This document shows positions 11,342-21,911 of a DNA stretch of 64,000 bases, one piece after another. The stretch is from Phanerodontia chrysosporium. Lineage: Eukaryota > Basidiomycota > Agaricomycetes > Polyporales > Phanerochaetaceae. The translations under genes and the position numbers were made by a program. The notes beneath the pieces are model-generated. The model was not told the origin of the DNA, did no database searches, and saw only the letters and a program-made list of their open reading frames with translations. The DNA lies in assembly GCA_001910725.1 (NCBI GenBank), contig MJGA01000038.1:62001-126000 (forward strand), read 5' to 3'. Positions within the stretch are counted from its first letter, which is position 1. The number at the start of each line of letters is the position of its first letter.

Positions 11342-12336
11342 CTATCCGGGTAATCCATGCCAGTGGTACAACACGCTACCCTGAACGATAGCAACGCGCG
11401 TGCTCAGCCGGAGGTCATACAGCAGTACTGAGTAACATACCGTGCTATTATCTTTCCGCACAATCTTCCGGTTTACGAGTGCAATGAGACACTTGTTCAC
11501 GCGAGCCTGGTTCAGGTCTGGAGGCTTGATAAGCTCTGGCACTGTAGAAACGGCATTGTGAATATTGCGTCCAAAACGCAGATGTAACGAGCGTACGAGC
11601 AACTCCGCGTCCTTCTCTGTCCAGAAAGCCCTCAATGACGAGCTCGATGTGTCTCCGGAGATTCGGGTCACTCCCCCGGAATTCGAGGGGCAGGCTCGTG
11701 ACGATACGCTCGATAGCCATGCCACGTTCCTTCTTCTCCTTGGGGGTCAACTTCTGCTTGCCCGCGGTCTTCTTCTTCAGGATGCTCTTCGGAGCCACCG
11801 GGGCAGATGCCGACTCGGTTGCATTCCCACTTTCGCTGTATGCAGTCACGTCTGTATCGACTTCCGTACCGTACGAGGTCTTCTCAGTGAGGGATGACGG
11901 CTCCGGAGTCGCTTGTGCAGCCTGTGCGGCCTTCATTGCTTCGATCGCAGCCAACGCGTCTTCCTCTGTCTCGCGCCCCGTCACTCAGTGAATTACTTTA
12001 CTGATGCATCTGCATACCTGCACGCCTCTTCGCAAGCTCGAAGCTAGCGTTCGTCGGTGCTTGAGGCCAGTCCGTGGTCAGGGCGTTCATGTTCATGACA
12101 TACAGCCAGCTTGCGAAGCTTTCATTGAACGTGGACAACGCGTCACTAAGATTTCTGAGGCCTTCCACGTTCGTCTGTAATGCCTCGGCCTCATCCAAAA
12201 GCTCGCTGAGCGCGGGTTCCAGAAAACCGAGGCCGTGTGGCGCGTCCGGGTGCGCGCCAGAACGCGACAGGCGGAAGAGTGAACCTTGTGAGAGACGGCG
12301 GAGGGGCGTCCGGTGTGGTGTTGGGACTGTAGTCAT
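11342..12336 (-). CDS. DAM1: DASH complex subunit Dam1 with C-terminal extension
   Basis: Kinetochore protein of the DASH/Dam1 ring that couples chromosomes to spindle microtubules. Four exons in phase: 12336-12018, 11965-11597, 11541-11441 and 11380-11342 (275 aa). The Dam1 domain occupies residues 35-105: LEPALSELLDEAEALQ, then LSTFNESFASWLYVMNMNA, the family signature. A low-complexity linker (APKSILKKKTAGKQKL) leads to a second conserved block, ERIVTSLPLEFRGSDPNLRR, then PPDLNQARVNKCLIALVNRK and a final VLYHWHGLPG. This block looks like a small helical winged-helix-type fold and is not part of the yeast Dam1 core; that reading is inference. The first ATG with a Ser/Arg-rich leader is used as the start. 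Confidence 0.9.
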
Positions 12337-12510
12337 TGCACCCTGAGGGGGGCCGCTTTATGGCGAAGGTAAGGCGAGATGGTGGTAAGAAAGAGAGAGC
12401 AGGTCAGTTGACGATTTGAACGGCGCATAGCAGAGTTTAGAAATGACGTAAGTAACAGTGAAAGTCATAAGCTTGACGCTTTTATACCCTTTCACATGTA
12501 CTAAGCAAGT
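12337..12510. other. DAM1 5' flank up to transposon
   Basis: Short promoter region of DAM1, bounded by a transposable element whose left end begins about 175 bases upstream of the start codon. Confidence 0.5.
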
Positions 12511-12620
12511 ACAACGGCAAAACCGTGTCAGTCGTGATCGGTTGAGCGACTGGGCTGCGTGCCAGTAGCTTGTCCAGTTGCTTGTCCAGTGTCCGTCCAG
12601 TAGCTTGTCCAGTCGCAGTG
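12511..12620 (+). repeat. Left terminal inverted repeat of the transposon
   Basis: Begins ACAACGGCAAAACC and contains four spaced CTTGTCCAGT-like units. Its reverse complement recurs at 13441-13544. Confidence 0.85.
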
Positions 12621-13440
12621 TGATGATGTCAACCGGCAAGAATTGCAACACACCGGGTTGCTCCACTGCATACCGCAGCGCTGGCGCAGATGCACCTTAT
12701 CCAAACGCTTCAGATAAGTTGTAACTACTTTCAATACACATATTTTGCCTCTGTTTCGTCTCCGCTAAGTCCACGATTAGCTGGATACCGACTTGTTCCT
12801 GCCATCTCTGAAGACATATCATTTTTACTACACATGGATAATGGCGCTTGCATTTTGCCTCGTGCGAGTGACAAGAAAGTTGCACATACCTAGCTGCACC
12901 TTAGTAGGGCACGCCTAGGTAGGCTAGGTGTGCTAGGTGCTTGTGTGAAGAACGCCAACATTAGTCTTGGCGCCGTCGCATCCGCTCTTGACCTGGACAT
13001 GCATACACTAGCCCTATGAGACATGACTTTGCAATGAAGCCAGAGTGTAATGATTTGATTTATGTGGAAAGTATGTTGGTACTTCACTCGCGGTCTAACG
13101 GCTGCCATGAGCAGAAAATATTGCTCACCCTTTGCCGCTGCGCGCGTCGTTGCGAGCGCCCGACGCTGCGTCTATCTGACGTCACAAGCTTGTCTCCAGC
13201 ACAATTGACCAAATCCCTCGCAAGCTTACATTTGGTGATATATGAAAATAAACTGAAGAGGAAATATAATTATATGATAAGTACATTTCATGCCTGGAAA
13301 TATCGCCGAGAGCAGTGCACACACACGGCGGCAGTCGGCCACAGAGAGCGGTGCGTCGGTGCCATTCTCGGGGTACGCTTAGTAATACTTCACGTTGGCC
13401 AATCACGGATGAGTTCCCACGGTGAAACGCCAGGCAAGTG

Positions 13441-13544
13441 ACTGACAAGCTACTGACGGACACTGGACAAGCAACTGGACAAGCTACTGGGCACGCAGCC
13501 CAGTCGCTCAACCGATCACGACTGGACAAGGTTTTGCCCGTTGT
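13441..13544 (-). repeat. Right terminal inverted repeat of the transposon
   Basis: Ends GGTTTTGCCCGTTGT and mirrors 12511-12620, with a few one-base differences. Confidence 0.85.
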
Positions 13545-13683
13545 GGTAAGCCACACCCATCCTGCTATAAAATGCCGACTGTTGCTCTCGAGTATGCTAT
13601 AGTGATTGTCGTACATATTCAGCCGTTGTACCATACATTGTATGCCACATTAGTGTACCACACGACCATGGGAGAGACGTGCT

Positions 13684-16600
13684 TCATCGCCGCGCCATGA
13701 TACCAGAGACGAGCAAAATCCCGACGAGACCACCCAGACCACCAACCACAGCCCAGTGCGTGTAGTCGACAAATGGCTGGCGAATCATGACCTTATTCGT
13801 GAGGGTGACTCCTCGGAATGAGTAAAATGTGATGCCTGTAACGAATGCAGCGATAGACCATGCAAGGAAGACAATGGGCAGGGACATGACAATGCTTCGG
13901 CGCTGTCCTCGACGTGAGCACACCTATTAGCCAGGACACAAGGAAGTACACACCGCATTGACTATCAGGCCTTCCCCGCCCACAAGGATGATCGTTCGCT
14001 CCATATCAGCCTTGTACTTGAAGAGCGCAACGACGGCGGAGACCATGCTCGACGCCGAGAAGAGGATGGCAACCATGCCAGCAAGTCGCGCGATGTCGTC
14101 GATCCCGGGAAGGGTGAGAAGCGTCACTGCTGCGCTGAGTATGACTGCCGCCTGTCCGGAGTCATGAGTGCCTTGAACATGCTGCCGAAGAAAGTAACCA
14201 ACCATTAGGCACGCGCACGAGCCGATGATCAAGAACGGGCCCTGGCTGCGCATGCCGCTCTCTTCGTCAGCTCTGTGGTGCCGGCCCCGTCCCATGAAGA
14301 GGTACGGGACACCGAGACAGAACACGGACATGATCAGCGTCATGAATGCCCACGTGAAGTAGTTGCGCCGTTCAGGCCGCAGTCGTGCACCCTTGCCTGT
14401 GTCACTGGGCAGGGGACGGTCTGGGCGGAACTGCTGCTGGCGCCAGTGTGCTGCAAAGAGACAGGTCAGTGAGTGTGCGTATCAAGCCTTGTACCAGGCA
14501 AGTCACCTTGGCGGAGGAGCACTCGGGCAACAATACGGGTGTGGACGATCCGGTTGCTCGGGACGTCGCCATTAGAGGTGCGTAGCAACGTCATGAGCTC
14601 CTGGCACTCCTGTGGTGTGAAAGGCGGCTCCGTGGTCTGTTGAGACGGCAATAGGCAATCTGGCAAAGCGATCATGAGACTGCGTCGGTTAGCCGTTGTT
14701 AGCCGTACTATGCAACGTACCGGTATAGCACCACGTCAACGTATTCATCGCCTCGGTCAGAGCGTTCTCGGGAAGGGGCACATGTGCAGGATGGGACTCC
14801 ATGAACAACCAGTAGCGATATTCCATGTCGAGCTCTGGGATCTGTTAGCCAGCATGCACACTGTAGAAGGACGACACTTACTCTCGTCCTCGGGGATGCG
14901 CTCAGATGTGTCGGCACTAGGGAGCGGAGCCTGGAAGGTGAGCGTACGAGTCTTGTGGTTGACCCACGCCTTGATTAAGGCAAGGTCGTAGGACAAACGA
15001 CCAGCGCCCTCGCGAAGCCACAATTCCCAACCGTCGGGCGGCGGTGCAAGCGTGGAATCGCTCGGGCCCTTACGCTCGAGCGCACTCATCACGGCGTCGA
15101 GTCGCGTCTTGGTGCGAAGGTCAATATCGGTGACGACGCGGAGCACGCTGTTGCTGTAGTACACGGTACTATCAGGAAGGACGTGCTCGACCCAGCCGAG
15201 CGCGCCGAAGCCGCTCTCGTTATGCGGAACTGTGAGCGCGTTGCTGAACGTCGGCGGCTCGGGCGCTGCCTTCGATGTGCCGACGCTAGGGGCCGGCATC
15301 GTGCGCGGGAGCAGAGGCATGCGCTCGCTGCGAGGGCTGGTGAGAACTGAGAAGCGCGTGATAAGTGAAGCAGCGGCGACATACTCGGTCTCGTGCATCG
15401 CGTGCTCGACCGCGACCGTGCTTGTGCCGATGCTGTATGCCGATGGCTCTTCGCGGAGGACTCGGGAGTGCGTGACTTCATTAAGAGTAGGTAACGGCAT
15501 CGTAATTGGCGTTGGCGGGTCCACGGTTGTGCTAGGCTTTCGTTGCACTTCGACTTGAGGCTCGGACGCGGGCTCAGGCTCGGGGAATTTGGGCTGGTCC
15601 TGGTATTGAGGCTGAGGACTAGCACTATTCAGGCTACATAGACGATAATTAGCATGATGGTAGAGCAGACAGCACATGACTTACGGAGTGTCTACGCTAT
15701 AGATAGGAGACAGGACATGCTGGCCAGTGGTTGGTACGGGCATTCTGCTAGTAACCGGAGGATCGGCGAAGGGGTCAGTGTAAGGATCATCAAATGACAC
15801 CCTGAGGAGAATGTCAGCGCGAGCCAATGCAAGTTACAACTAAGACCCACCGAATGCTGGCGCGAGACCGGCTGCGCCCACGACGTTCCGTGTTCGGGTC
15901 CACAGAAACTGTTACCTGCCTACCGCCTGAGGCAACGTTCACGACCTGCCCATACGAAGAAGCCATTGATGATCTACTGGCCCTAGGGGACAAGGTGTGG
16001 GCTATCGAGCGCGGCGACATTTGCAGTTCATCCCGGGAGGGCGAACGTGAGATGTTGCGTGCAAGCTGCTCCGGGGAACCGACGATAGTATCTCGAGCGG
16101 CTGGGGGACGTATGCTCGATGTAGATCGCTTGGGAGAGACTACCACGCCTTCGTCCTTCCAAGCGAACCGGTCTGCCGCTGCAGCAGCGTAAGGGTCCGC
16201 AACAGGTTCCTCTGCCTTGGTCGAGGAGCGTCGCACGGATGGTGCAGTCGATCTGTCACCAGAGGAAGTAGAAGGAGCTACAGAGACAGACGGAGCTGCA
16301 GCTGGCGCTTGGACTGGGGCCTGGGCTGGTGGCGACCTGGGTTCTGGCACGGGTTCGTGCGCATCGAGTGGTTCTCTGGATGGTCTTTTGCCAGCAGACT
16401 TGGACATATCGTCCCCCCAAGCAAAGTAGTCCATGGGCCGCTCTGGGGCTTGTGCTGGCGCAGGAGTAGGAGCGGTGGACGGCGCCTTCTGCGCCAACTG
16501 CTGCATAGCCGCTTCAGGAGAGATCATGTCCTCTTGCCTAGGCGAAATGACTGTGACTTGCCTCACAGGCGCTGCTGGTGCAGGAGCTGGCGGAGCAGGA

Positions 16601-17271
16601 GCAGATTGCTGGATCGGAGCCAATGCGGGGGGCGCAGGCGCAGGGGGCGAGGCCACTAGTGGCGGTGAAGAAACAGGCGGCGGCGAAGAAACAGGCGGCG
16701 GCGAAGAAACAGGCGGCGGCGAAGACACCGATGGCGGCGAAGATACCGGCTGAGGTGGAGGCACCGACACGGTTGCAGGCGCTGGGGCTGGTGCAGCAGC
16801 AGCTGCAGGCGCGGGGGTGGGTGCGGGAGGAGCGGGAGCGGGAGGAGCTGCAGCAGCAATTGGTTCTGGTTCTTGCGTGAAAACGGGGGCGGTCGGCGCG
16901 ACCGGCGAGGGCTCAGGAGACGGCTTGGCTTCATGTGCAAGGGGTGAAGGGTGATGTATCGTGTGTGCAGGAGGTGACAGTGGCACTTCGGCAGCGTTCG
17001 CCGCTGCCTCGCGCACCGGCGACTCAGCGACGGGACTGGGCATGGCATGGCTCTCCTCGGTTGACGCCTGCGCCAACGCCTCCTTGCGCAATGAGCTCTT
17101 CGACTCTGAGCGCGGAAGACCTTTGAGACTGAACCCCGACGAGTTACGCCGGAGCATAGTGCCAACTCTGCTGAGCGCGCGAAGACCAGTTCGCGAGGGC
17201 GACGGAGACGCCGGACGCGATCCTGGTGTCGTGGGCGGAGAGGTCGCGGGAGGAGACGCTGCTGAAGCCAT
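13684..17271 (-). CDS. Proline-rich, WW-like, multi-spanning membrane protein
   Basis: Function unknown. Seven exons join in phase: 17271-15851, 15801-15685, 15633-14882, 14834-14721, 14659-14507, 14450-13954 and 13902-13684 (1090 aa). Residues 1-470 are low-complexity and Pro/Ala/Ser-rich, with a PPPVSS tandem repeat near residues 180-210 and two FAW motifs (MDYFAWGDD, DRFAWKDE). Residues 640-730 contain two WW-like segments: GWVEHVLPDSTVYYSN and GWELWLREG...AWVNHKTRTLTF. The last 240 residues hold five or six membrane helices (FMTLIMSVFCLGVPYLF, FLIIGSCACLMVGYFL, MVAILFSASSMVSAVVALF, PIVFLAWSIAAFVTGITF, WAVVGGLGGLVGILL). A cytosolic scaffold with a C-terminal membrane anchor is a reasonable inference. 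The last intron could instead end at an earlier AG, adding a few residues. Confidence 0.85.
16664..16745. repeat. In-frame 18-bp tandem repeat in the proline-rich gene
   Basis: Four to five near-perfect copies of an 18-bp unit (GAAGAAACAGGCGGCGGC on the plus strand) encode PPPVSS on the minus strand. Such runs change copy number by slippage. Confidence 0.85.
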
Positions 17272-18241
17272 AGTGAGGAGAATCGAGTGGCGTTGTGGGT
17301 AAAGCGATGTGTGAGTAGAGCAGATAGGTCCCCAGGACGCAGATGAGGGCTGGTATCTCGAGCATCGCAGGTATATATGAAAGGAATGCTCACTTGCCTG
17401 GCGGATGCATCGCGGACAAGGGCAGTTCAACACGCTACAATACAACACACATGTCACGGCTGCGCGATATGATGGGCCCCTCATCCGTTTGGCGAACCGA
17501 CGTTGCGTCGTGGAGGCAGACGCGTGTAATACACGTGCTAGGCTGTGGTCGGCTGACTCGAATTCGAGTATCCATCGCGGTCGTGAAGCTTTGTCTTTCA
17601 CGACCGGTAGGAGACGTGGGCACATCAGGTCTGAAGCTGCAGCAGCTATTTAGCTAGACCATTGCTTCGCAACTTGGATACGCACCCCAGGATATCTGCA
17701 AGTGACTAACAGCAATCAGGAAGAGCCATGGCCCTGTAACATTGGCATCATTGACACGTTGCGGTACCTTTCGCTCGGAGATGAATTATCTGCGCAAGAT
17801 TAGGCTCGCTTTTATCGCATCGTCTGCACAGCCAGAGTACGGGAGAGTGCGTGTTCGGAAATGCAGAACCTGTTGAGTGGACAACGGATCTAGCATTCTC
17901 CCCTCTCTCGGACGTCGCCTGTAGACAATATGTGTTGTACAAAAGGGTGGGTTTGCAGGTGTATAGGCGTAAGAGTCAAGAACTGATTCGAGCTATAGCG
18001 AAGCAGTTGGCTGCGCTGACGGACGTGGTTCAAATAGGAAGTGACACGTACTATGCGGCTTCACTTGCGAGGTAAGAGTTCAAAGTTCTCACAGTAAGTG
18101 AAATAAGCGGCACTCGTGAATGCACATCAATGACGCGCGGTAACTCGATCTGTTACCACTTCCACGTACACGCCACGACCTGCGTTTCGTGCCCGCTGCA
18201 GGCTCTACACACGCTTTGGACTCAGGAGTTAGCGAGGCGGG
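17272..18241. other. Divergent promoter region, 970 bp
   Basis: Separates two genes transcribed away from each other: the proline-rich membrane protein and the COPI subunit. Short open frames here have no domain. No repeat recognised. Confidence 0.5.
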
Positions 18242-21223
18242 ATGCTTTTGGACGTGAATGTGCGTGCATATATCAGCCCTCATATGTGATTATACTCAAT
18301 TGCGCAGAGGAAACTGTTTGCCCGGTCAGACCGTGTCAAGGGCGTCGACTTCCACCCTACAGAACCCTGGCTGCTCACCGGTCTCTACAACGGCACAGTA
18401 AACATCTACAATCATGATACGGGGGCACTCGTCAAGACGTTCGAGGTTGCTGAAGTACCCGTGCGATGTGTACGCTTTATCCCACGCAAGAACTGGTTCG
18501 TCGCTGGCTCCGACGACTTCCAGCTGCGTGTATTCAACTACAATACGCACGAGAAGGTCGCTGCATTTGAGGCACACCCCGACTACATTCGGTGCCTTAC
18601 CGTGCATCCGACTGCAAGCATCGTTCTGACAGGAAGTGACGACATGACAATCAAAGCATGGGACTGGGACAAGCAATGGCGGTGTATCCAGGTGCGTGGC
18701 AAAGGCAGTTGCTGAGGGAATGAATTCTGACAGTCGGGATTACCTGTAGACATATGAGGGTCATACGCACTACATCATGAACATTGCCGTGAACCCGAAG
18801 GATTCTAATACTTTCGCCTCCGCATGTCTCGATCGGACAGTCAAGATGTGGTCCCTCGGCTCGCCAAACGCGAATTTCACCATGGAGGCACACGACAAGG
18901 GTGTTAACTACGTGGAGTTCTACCCTGGTGCCGACAAGCCGTATCTCGTGACTGCTAGCGACGACAAGACGGTGAAGATCTGGGACTATCTCAGCAAGAG
19001 TTGCGTGCAGACCCTCGAGAGTCACACCAACAATGTGCTCTTCGCGGTCTTCCATCCCAGCCTACCGCTCATCATCAGTGGTGGTGAGGACGGCACCGTC
19101 AAGCTATGGAACAGCGGGACCTACCGTCTGGAGAACACCTTGAGCTATGCACTTGAGCGTGCATGGTGTATTGCTCTGCGCAAGACAGCAAACGAGGTGG
19201 CCATCGGCTATGACGAGGGTGTAGTTGTGGTAAAGGTAGGCCCCTTCACTCAATACCGCGTCGAAGAGGGCTGAACCTCGATAGCTTGGTCGTGATGAAC
19301 CTTCGTTCAGCATGGATTCCTCTGGCAAGCTCATCTACACCCGGAACAACGCTGTGCTTTCGGGAAGCCTGCAGACACTACAGGATGTCGCCATTGCAGA
19401 CGGAAACCGGATACCGTTAGCAGTGAAGGAGCTTGGCACGACCGAAATCTTCCCCACGTCAATCATGCACTCGCCAAACGGACGCTGGGTGACCGTCGTC
19501 GGCGACGGCGAGTACATTGTGTACACTGCTCTCGCTTGGCGCAATAAGGCGTTCGGCAACGGCAATTCGTTCGCCTGGGCAAACGACTCCAATACGTACG
19601 CTGTGCTGGAGGGCCGGACCAAGGTGCGCGTGTACAAGGCCTTCCGTGAGCGGACCACGGCCCCGATGAAAGGCGCCGGCTCGTGGGCTTTGGATGGTCT
19701 GCACGGTGGACCTCTCTTGGGCGCTCGGGGGTCTGGTGTCGTCGTGTTCTGGGACTGGGAGACTGGCGAAGTAGTGCGCAGAATTGACGTTGATGCCAAG
19801 AATGTGAGTTTATCTCTATCTCAAATTAGATCCCTGCGACGTTCATGTCTGACAACGGTGGGATAGGTTGTTTGGTCAGGAACGGGCCAACTTGTCGCCA
19901 TCTGCACCGACGACTCGTACTACGTCTTGCGCTTTGACCGGGATGCATATGATGCGCGACTCGAGTCGGGCGCGGAGATTCCTGACGAGGGTGTCGAGGA
20001 GGCGTTCGATCTCGTCGCAGAGATACCAGAAAGGTGCATCGCTTTTCCTAGTCTTTATGACACCAGACTAATGGGTTGTAGTGTCAAAACGGCCAAATGG
20101 GTCGGTGACTGCTTCATCTATACCACCGCATCGAACCGCCTCAACTACTTCGTCGGCACTGAGTCGTACACGATCACGCCACTGGACCAGTAAGTCCGAC
20201 CTTTTGTTGCCGCCTGCAGCCGATTCTCATACGATGCCCTCCTAGACCATTGTACCTGCTCGGTTATATTCCTGCCCATAGCAGAGTGTATCTTGCGGAC
20301 AAGGATGTCAGCGTCTTCAGCTACGCCTTGTCACTCAGTCTGGTCGAGTATCAGACGGCCGTTTTGCGGGGAGACATGCAGGCAGCAGAGGAGATCCTGC
20401 CCAATATTCCCAGAGAACAGCGCTCGAAGGTGGCGACGTTCTTAGAGGGCCGGGGTATGTCTCTGCACACCGCTCAATGATCCGTTGCTGACAAAGGCTG
20501 TAGGGTTGAAGGAGCTTGCCCTGCAAGTCACCACTGACCCCGACCACAAGTTTGACCTGTCGCTGCAGCTCGATGATCTTGATGCTGCGGTCGAGATCGC
20601 CCGCACGGTACCTGAACTCGAGGCAGAACCCAAATGGAAGGCGATCGGCGACCGTGCACTTGCGGTGTGGCGCTTCGACCTCGCCCGCGAGAGCTTCGAG
20701 AAGGCGGGCGACCTCAGCTCGCTGATGCTCCTGCTGCTCTCTATTGGCGACCGGAATGGCCTGGAGCAGCTCGCGCGTAAGGCAGAGGAGAAGGGCCAGA
20801 ACAACCTCGCGTTCGCGGCCCTGCTGCAGACGGGCAACCCCGCGGCATGCGTCGACTTGCTAGTGAAGACTCAGCGCGCACCCGAGGCGGCGATGTTCGC
20901 ACGGACGTACGCGCCGAGCAAGGTGCCCGAGGCCGTGCAGGCGTGGAAGGGCGAGCTCACCGCGAAGGGCCGCGCGAAGATCGCGAACGCGGTTGCGGAT
21001 CCCGTCGAGCACCCGGACCTCTTCGAGGAGGGCTGGAAGGACGCCGTTGCACGCGAGCAAGGCGCAGAAAAGCAGCACCCGCCTCTGCCGATCAGTGGTG
21101 CGTGAGCCCATCTCCTGGTTGCTGTACCGTCTTACTGATCGTTCAGTAGAGTCCACGTCGACTGAGACTGCCACGACAGAAGCAACGGACGCAGAAACAG
21201 AAGAAGACTTTGTAGACGCTTGA
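18242..21223 (+). CDS. SEC27: COPI coatomer beta'-subunit (Sec27)
   Basis: WD40 subunit of the coatomer that coats Golgi-to-ER retrieval vesicles and reads dilysine signals on cargo tails. Nine exons in phase: 18242-18259, 18308-18691, 18750-19235, 19285-19803, 19867-20033, 20082-20189, 20246-20454, 20504-21097 and 21147-21223 (853 aa, normal for the family). The start is an 18-base first exon encoding MLLDVN, which joins RKLFARSDRVKGVDFHPTEPW. Two beta-propellers follow: the first with clear GH-WD units (VRCVRFIPRKNWFVAGSDD, LVTASDDKTVKIWDY, ISGGEDGTVKLWN), the second from DEPSFSMDSSGKLIYTRN. An alpha-solenoid with LEGRGLKELALQVTTDP comes next, then an acidic Thr/Glu-rich tail. No frame defects are seen. 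Confidence 0.97.
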
Positions 21224-21911
21224 ATGCCCTCTATATTTATCTGGTACTCAGACTTCGCTGTAATGGAACTTTCTTTGGACGGTACGAGGACGGCAGTCAA
21301 GGGCGACTTTCGTTTCACAGTAAGTGTGCCTGCCTGCTTGCCTGCAATGACGATCACTCGCGGCACCAGCAAAGGCCTTGTGAGTATTCGCAGTAGCTTT
21401 CTCGTGGCCCGCGATATGTGGAGGTTCCGCGCCGGACTCGATGAACACGGTGAGCCACTCGAGCCGTTTCCTCTCGCTATCTCGGACGCGGAGGTAGCGG
21501 AGAAGAAGTAGCCCTTTCGTGAGCAGACCATGTATGACGATATCCTACAGGATCTAGGGCTTTCGCCAGACGCAGAGGGGGAGGTCATCATGGAATGCTG
21601 AGGCTTTGGATTCTGCATCCTCAGAGCAGGAAAGGGTCCAGGTGGCGGCGGGATGGCCTTCGCAAGACGACAAGCCGTCGTCGTTGGCCGAAGGATGCTG
21701 CTAGGGTCATGTTCCAAAGTCGTAGTGAGTCACGTTCGTGACGATGACCTCGTTTGTTCCTGTAATTATGCGGGCACTATGTCGGAATGATTCGGGCCAT
21801 CTTGGCAAGGTGTGTATCCGTATCATCATCAGTGTCGCCCAAAATACACGATAGGATTGAACTCTACATAACCGGCAATATCTCCACCGCCGCGGAGCCA
21901 ACGTCGTCTGT
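21224..21911. other. Gap between COPI subunit and PPR1, with coding-like plus-strand frame
   Basis: On the plus strand 21242-21511 an open frame (MELSLDGTRTAVKG; later LDEHGEPLEPFPLAISDAEV) ends at a TAG. A second short frame starts at 21532 (MYDDILQDLGLSPDAEGEV). Both have coding-like composition and a GTAAGT sits inside the first, so a small spliced gene or a relic is possible. No family is recognised. It abuts the 3' end of PPR1 on the other strand. Confidence 0.3.

Larger units (their letters stand above)
12511..13544. mobile_element. Non-autonomous DNA transposon (MITE-like) with about 105-bp inverted repeats
   Basis: The ends 12511-12620 and 13441-13544 are inverted copies of each other at roughly 90% identity. 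Both carry CAGTCGTGATCGGTTGAGCG, GACTGGGCTGCGTGCC and the internal direct repeats TAGCTTGTCCAG / TTGCTTGTCCAGTGTCCGTC. The 820-bp interior has no open frame of note, so it cannot encode its own transposase. I could not find a clean target-site duplication: TAAGC occurs near both ends but not in the flanking position. The element sits between the 5' end of DAM1 and the 3' end of the next gene. Confidence 0.85.

Noticed and set aside
16433..16753. Gly/Ala-rich plus-strand frame with repeats
   Set aside because: Antisense of the proline-rich gene; the repeat is the PPPVSS tandem read backwards.
17851..18075. Plus-strand frame just upstream of the COPI subunit, considered as its first exon
   Set aside because: The family N-terminus is supplied by the 18-base exon at 18242; this frame has no similarity to coatomer.
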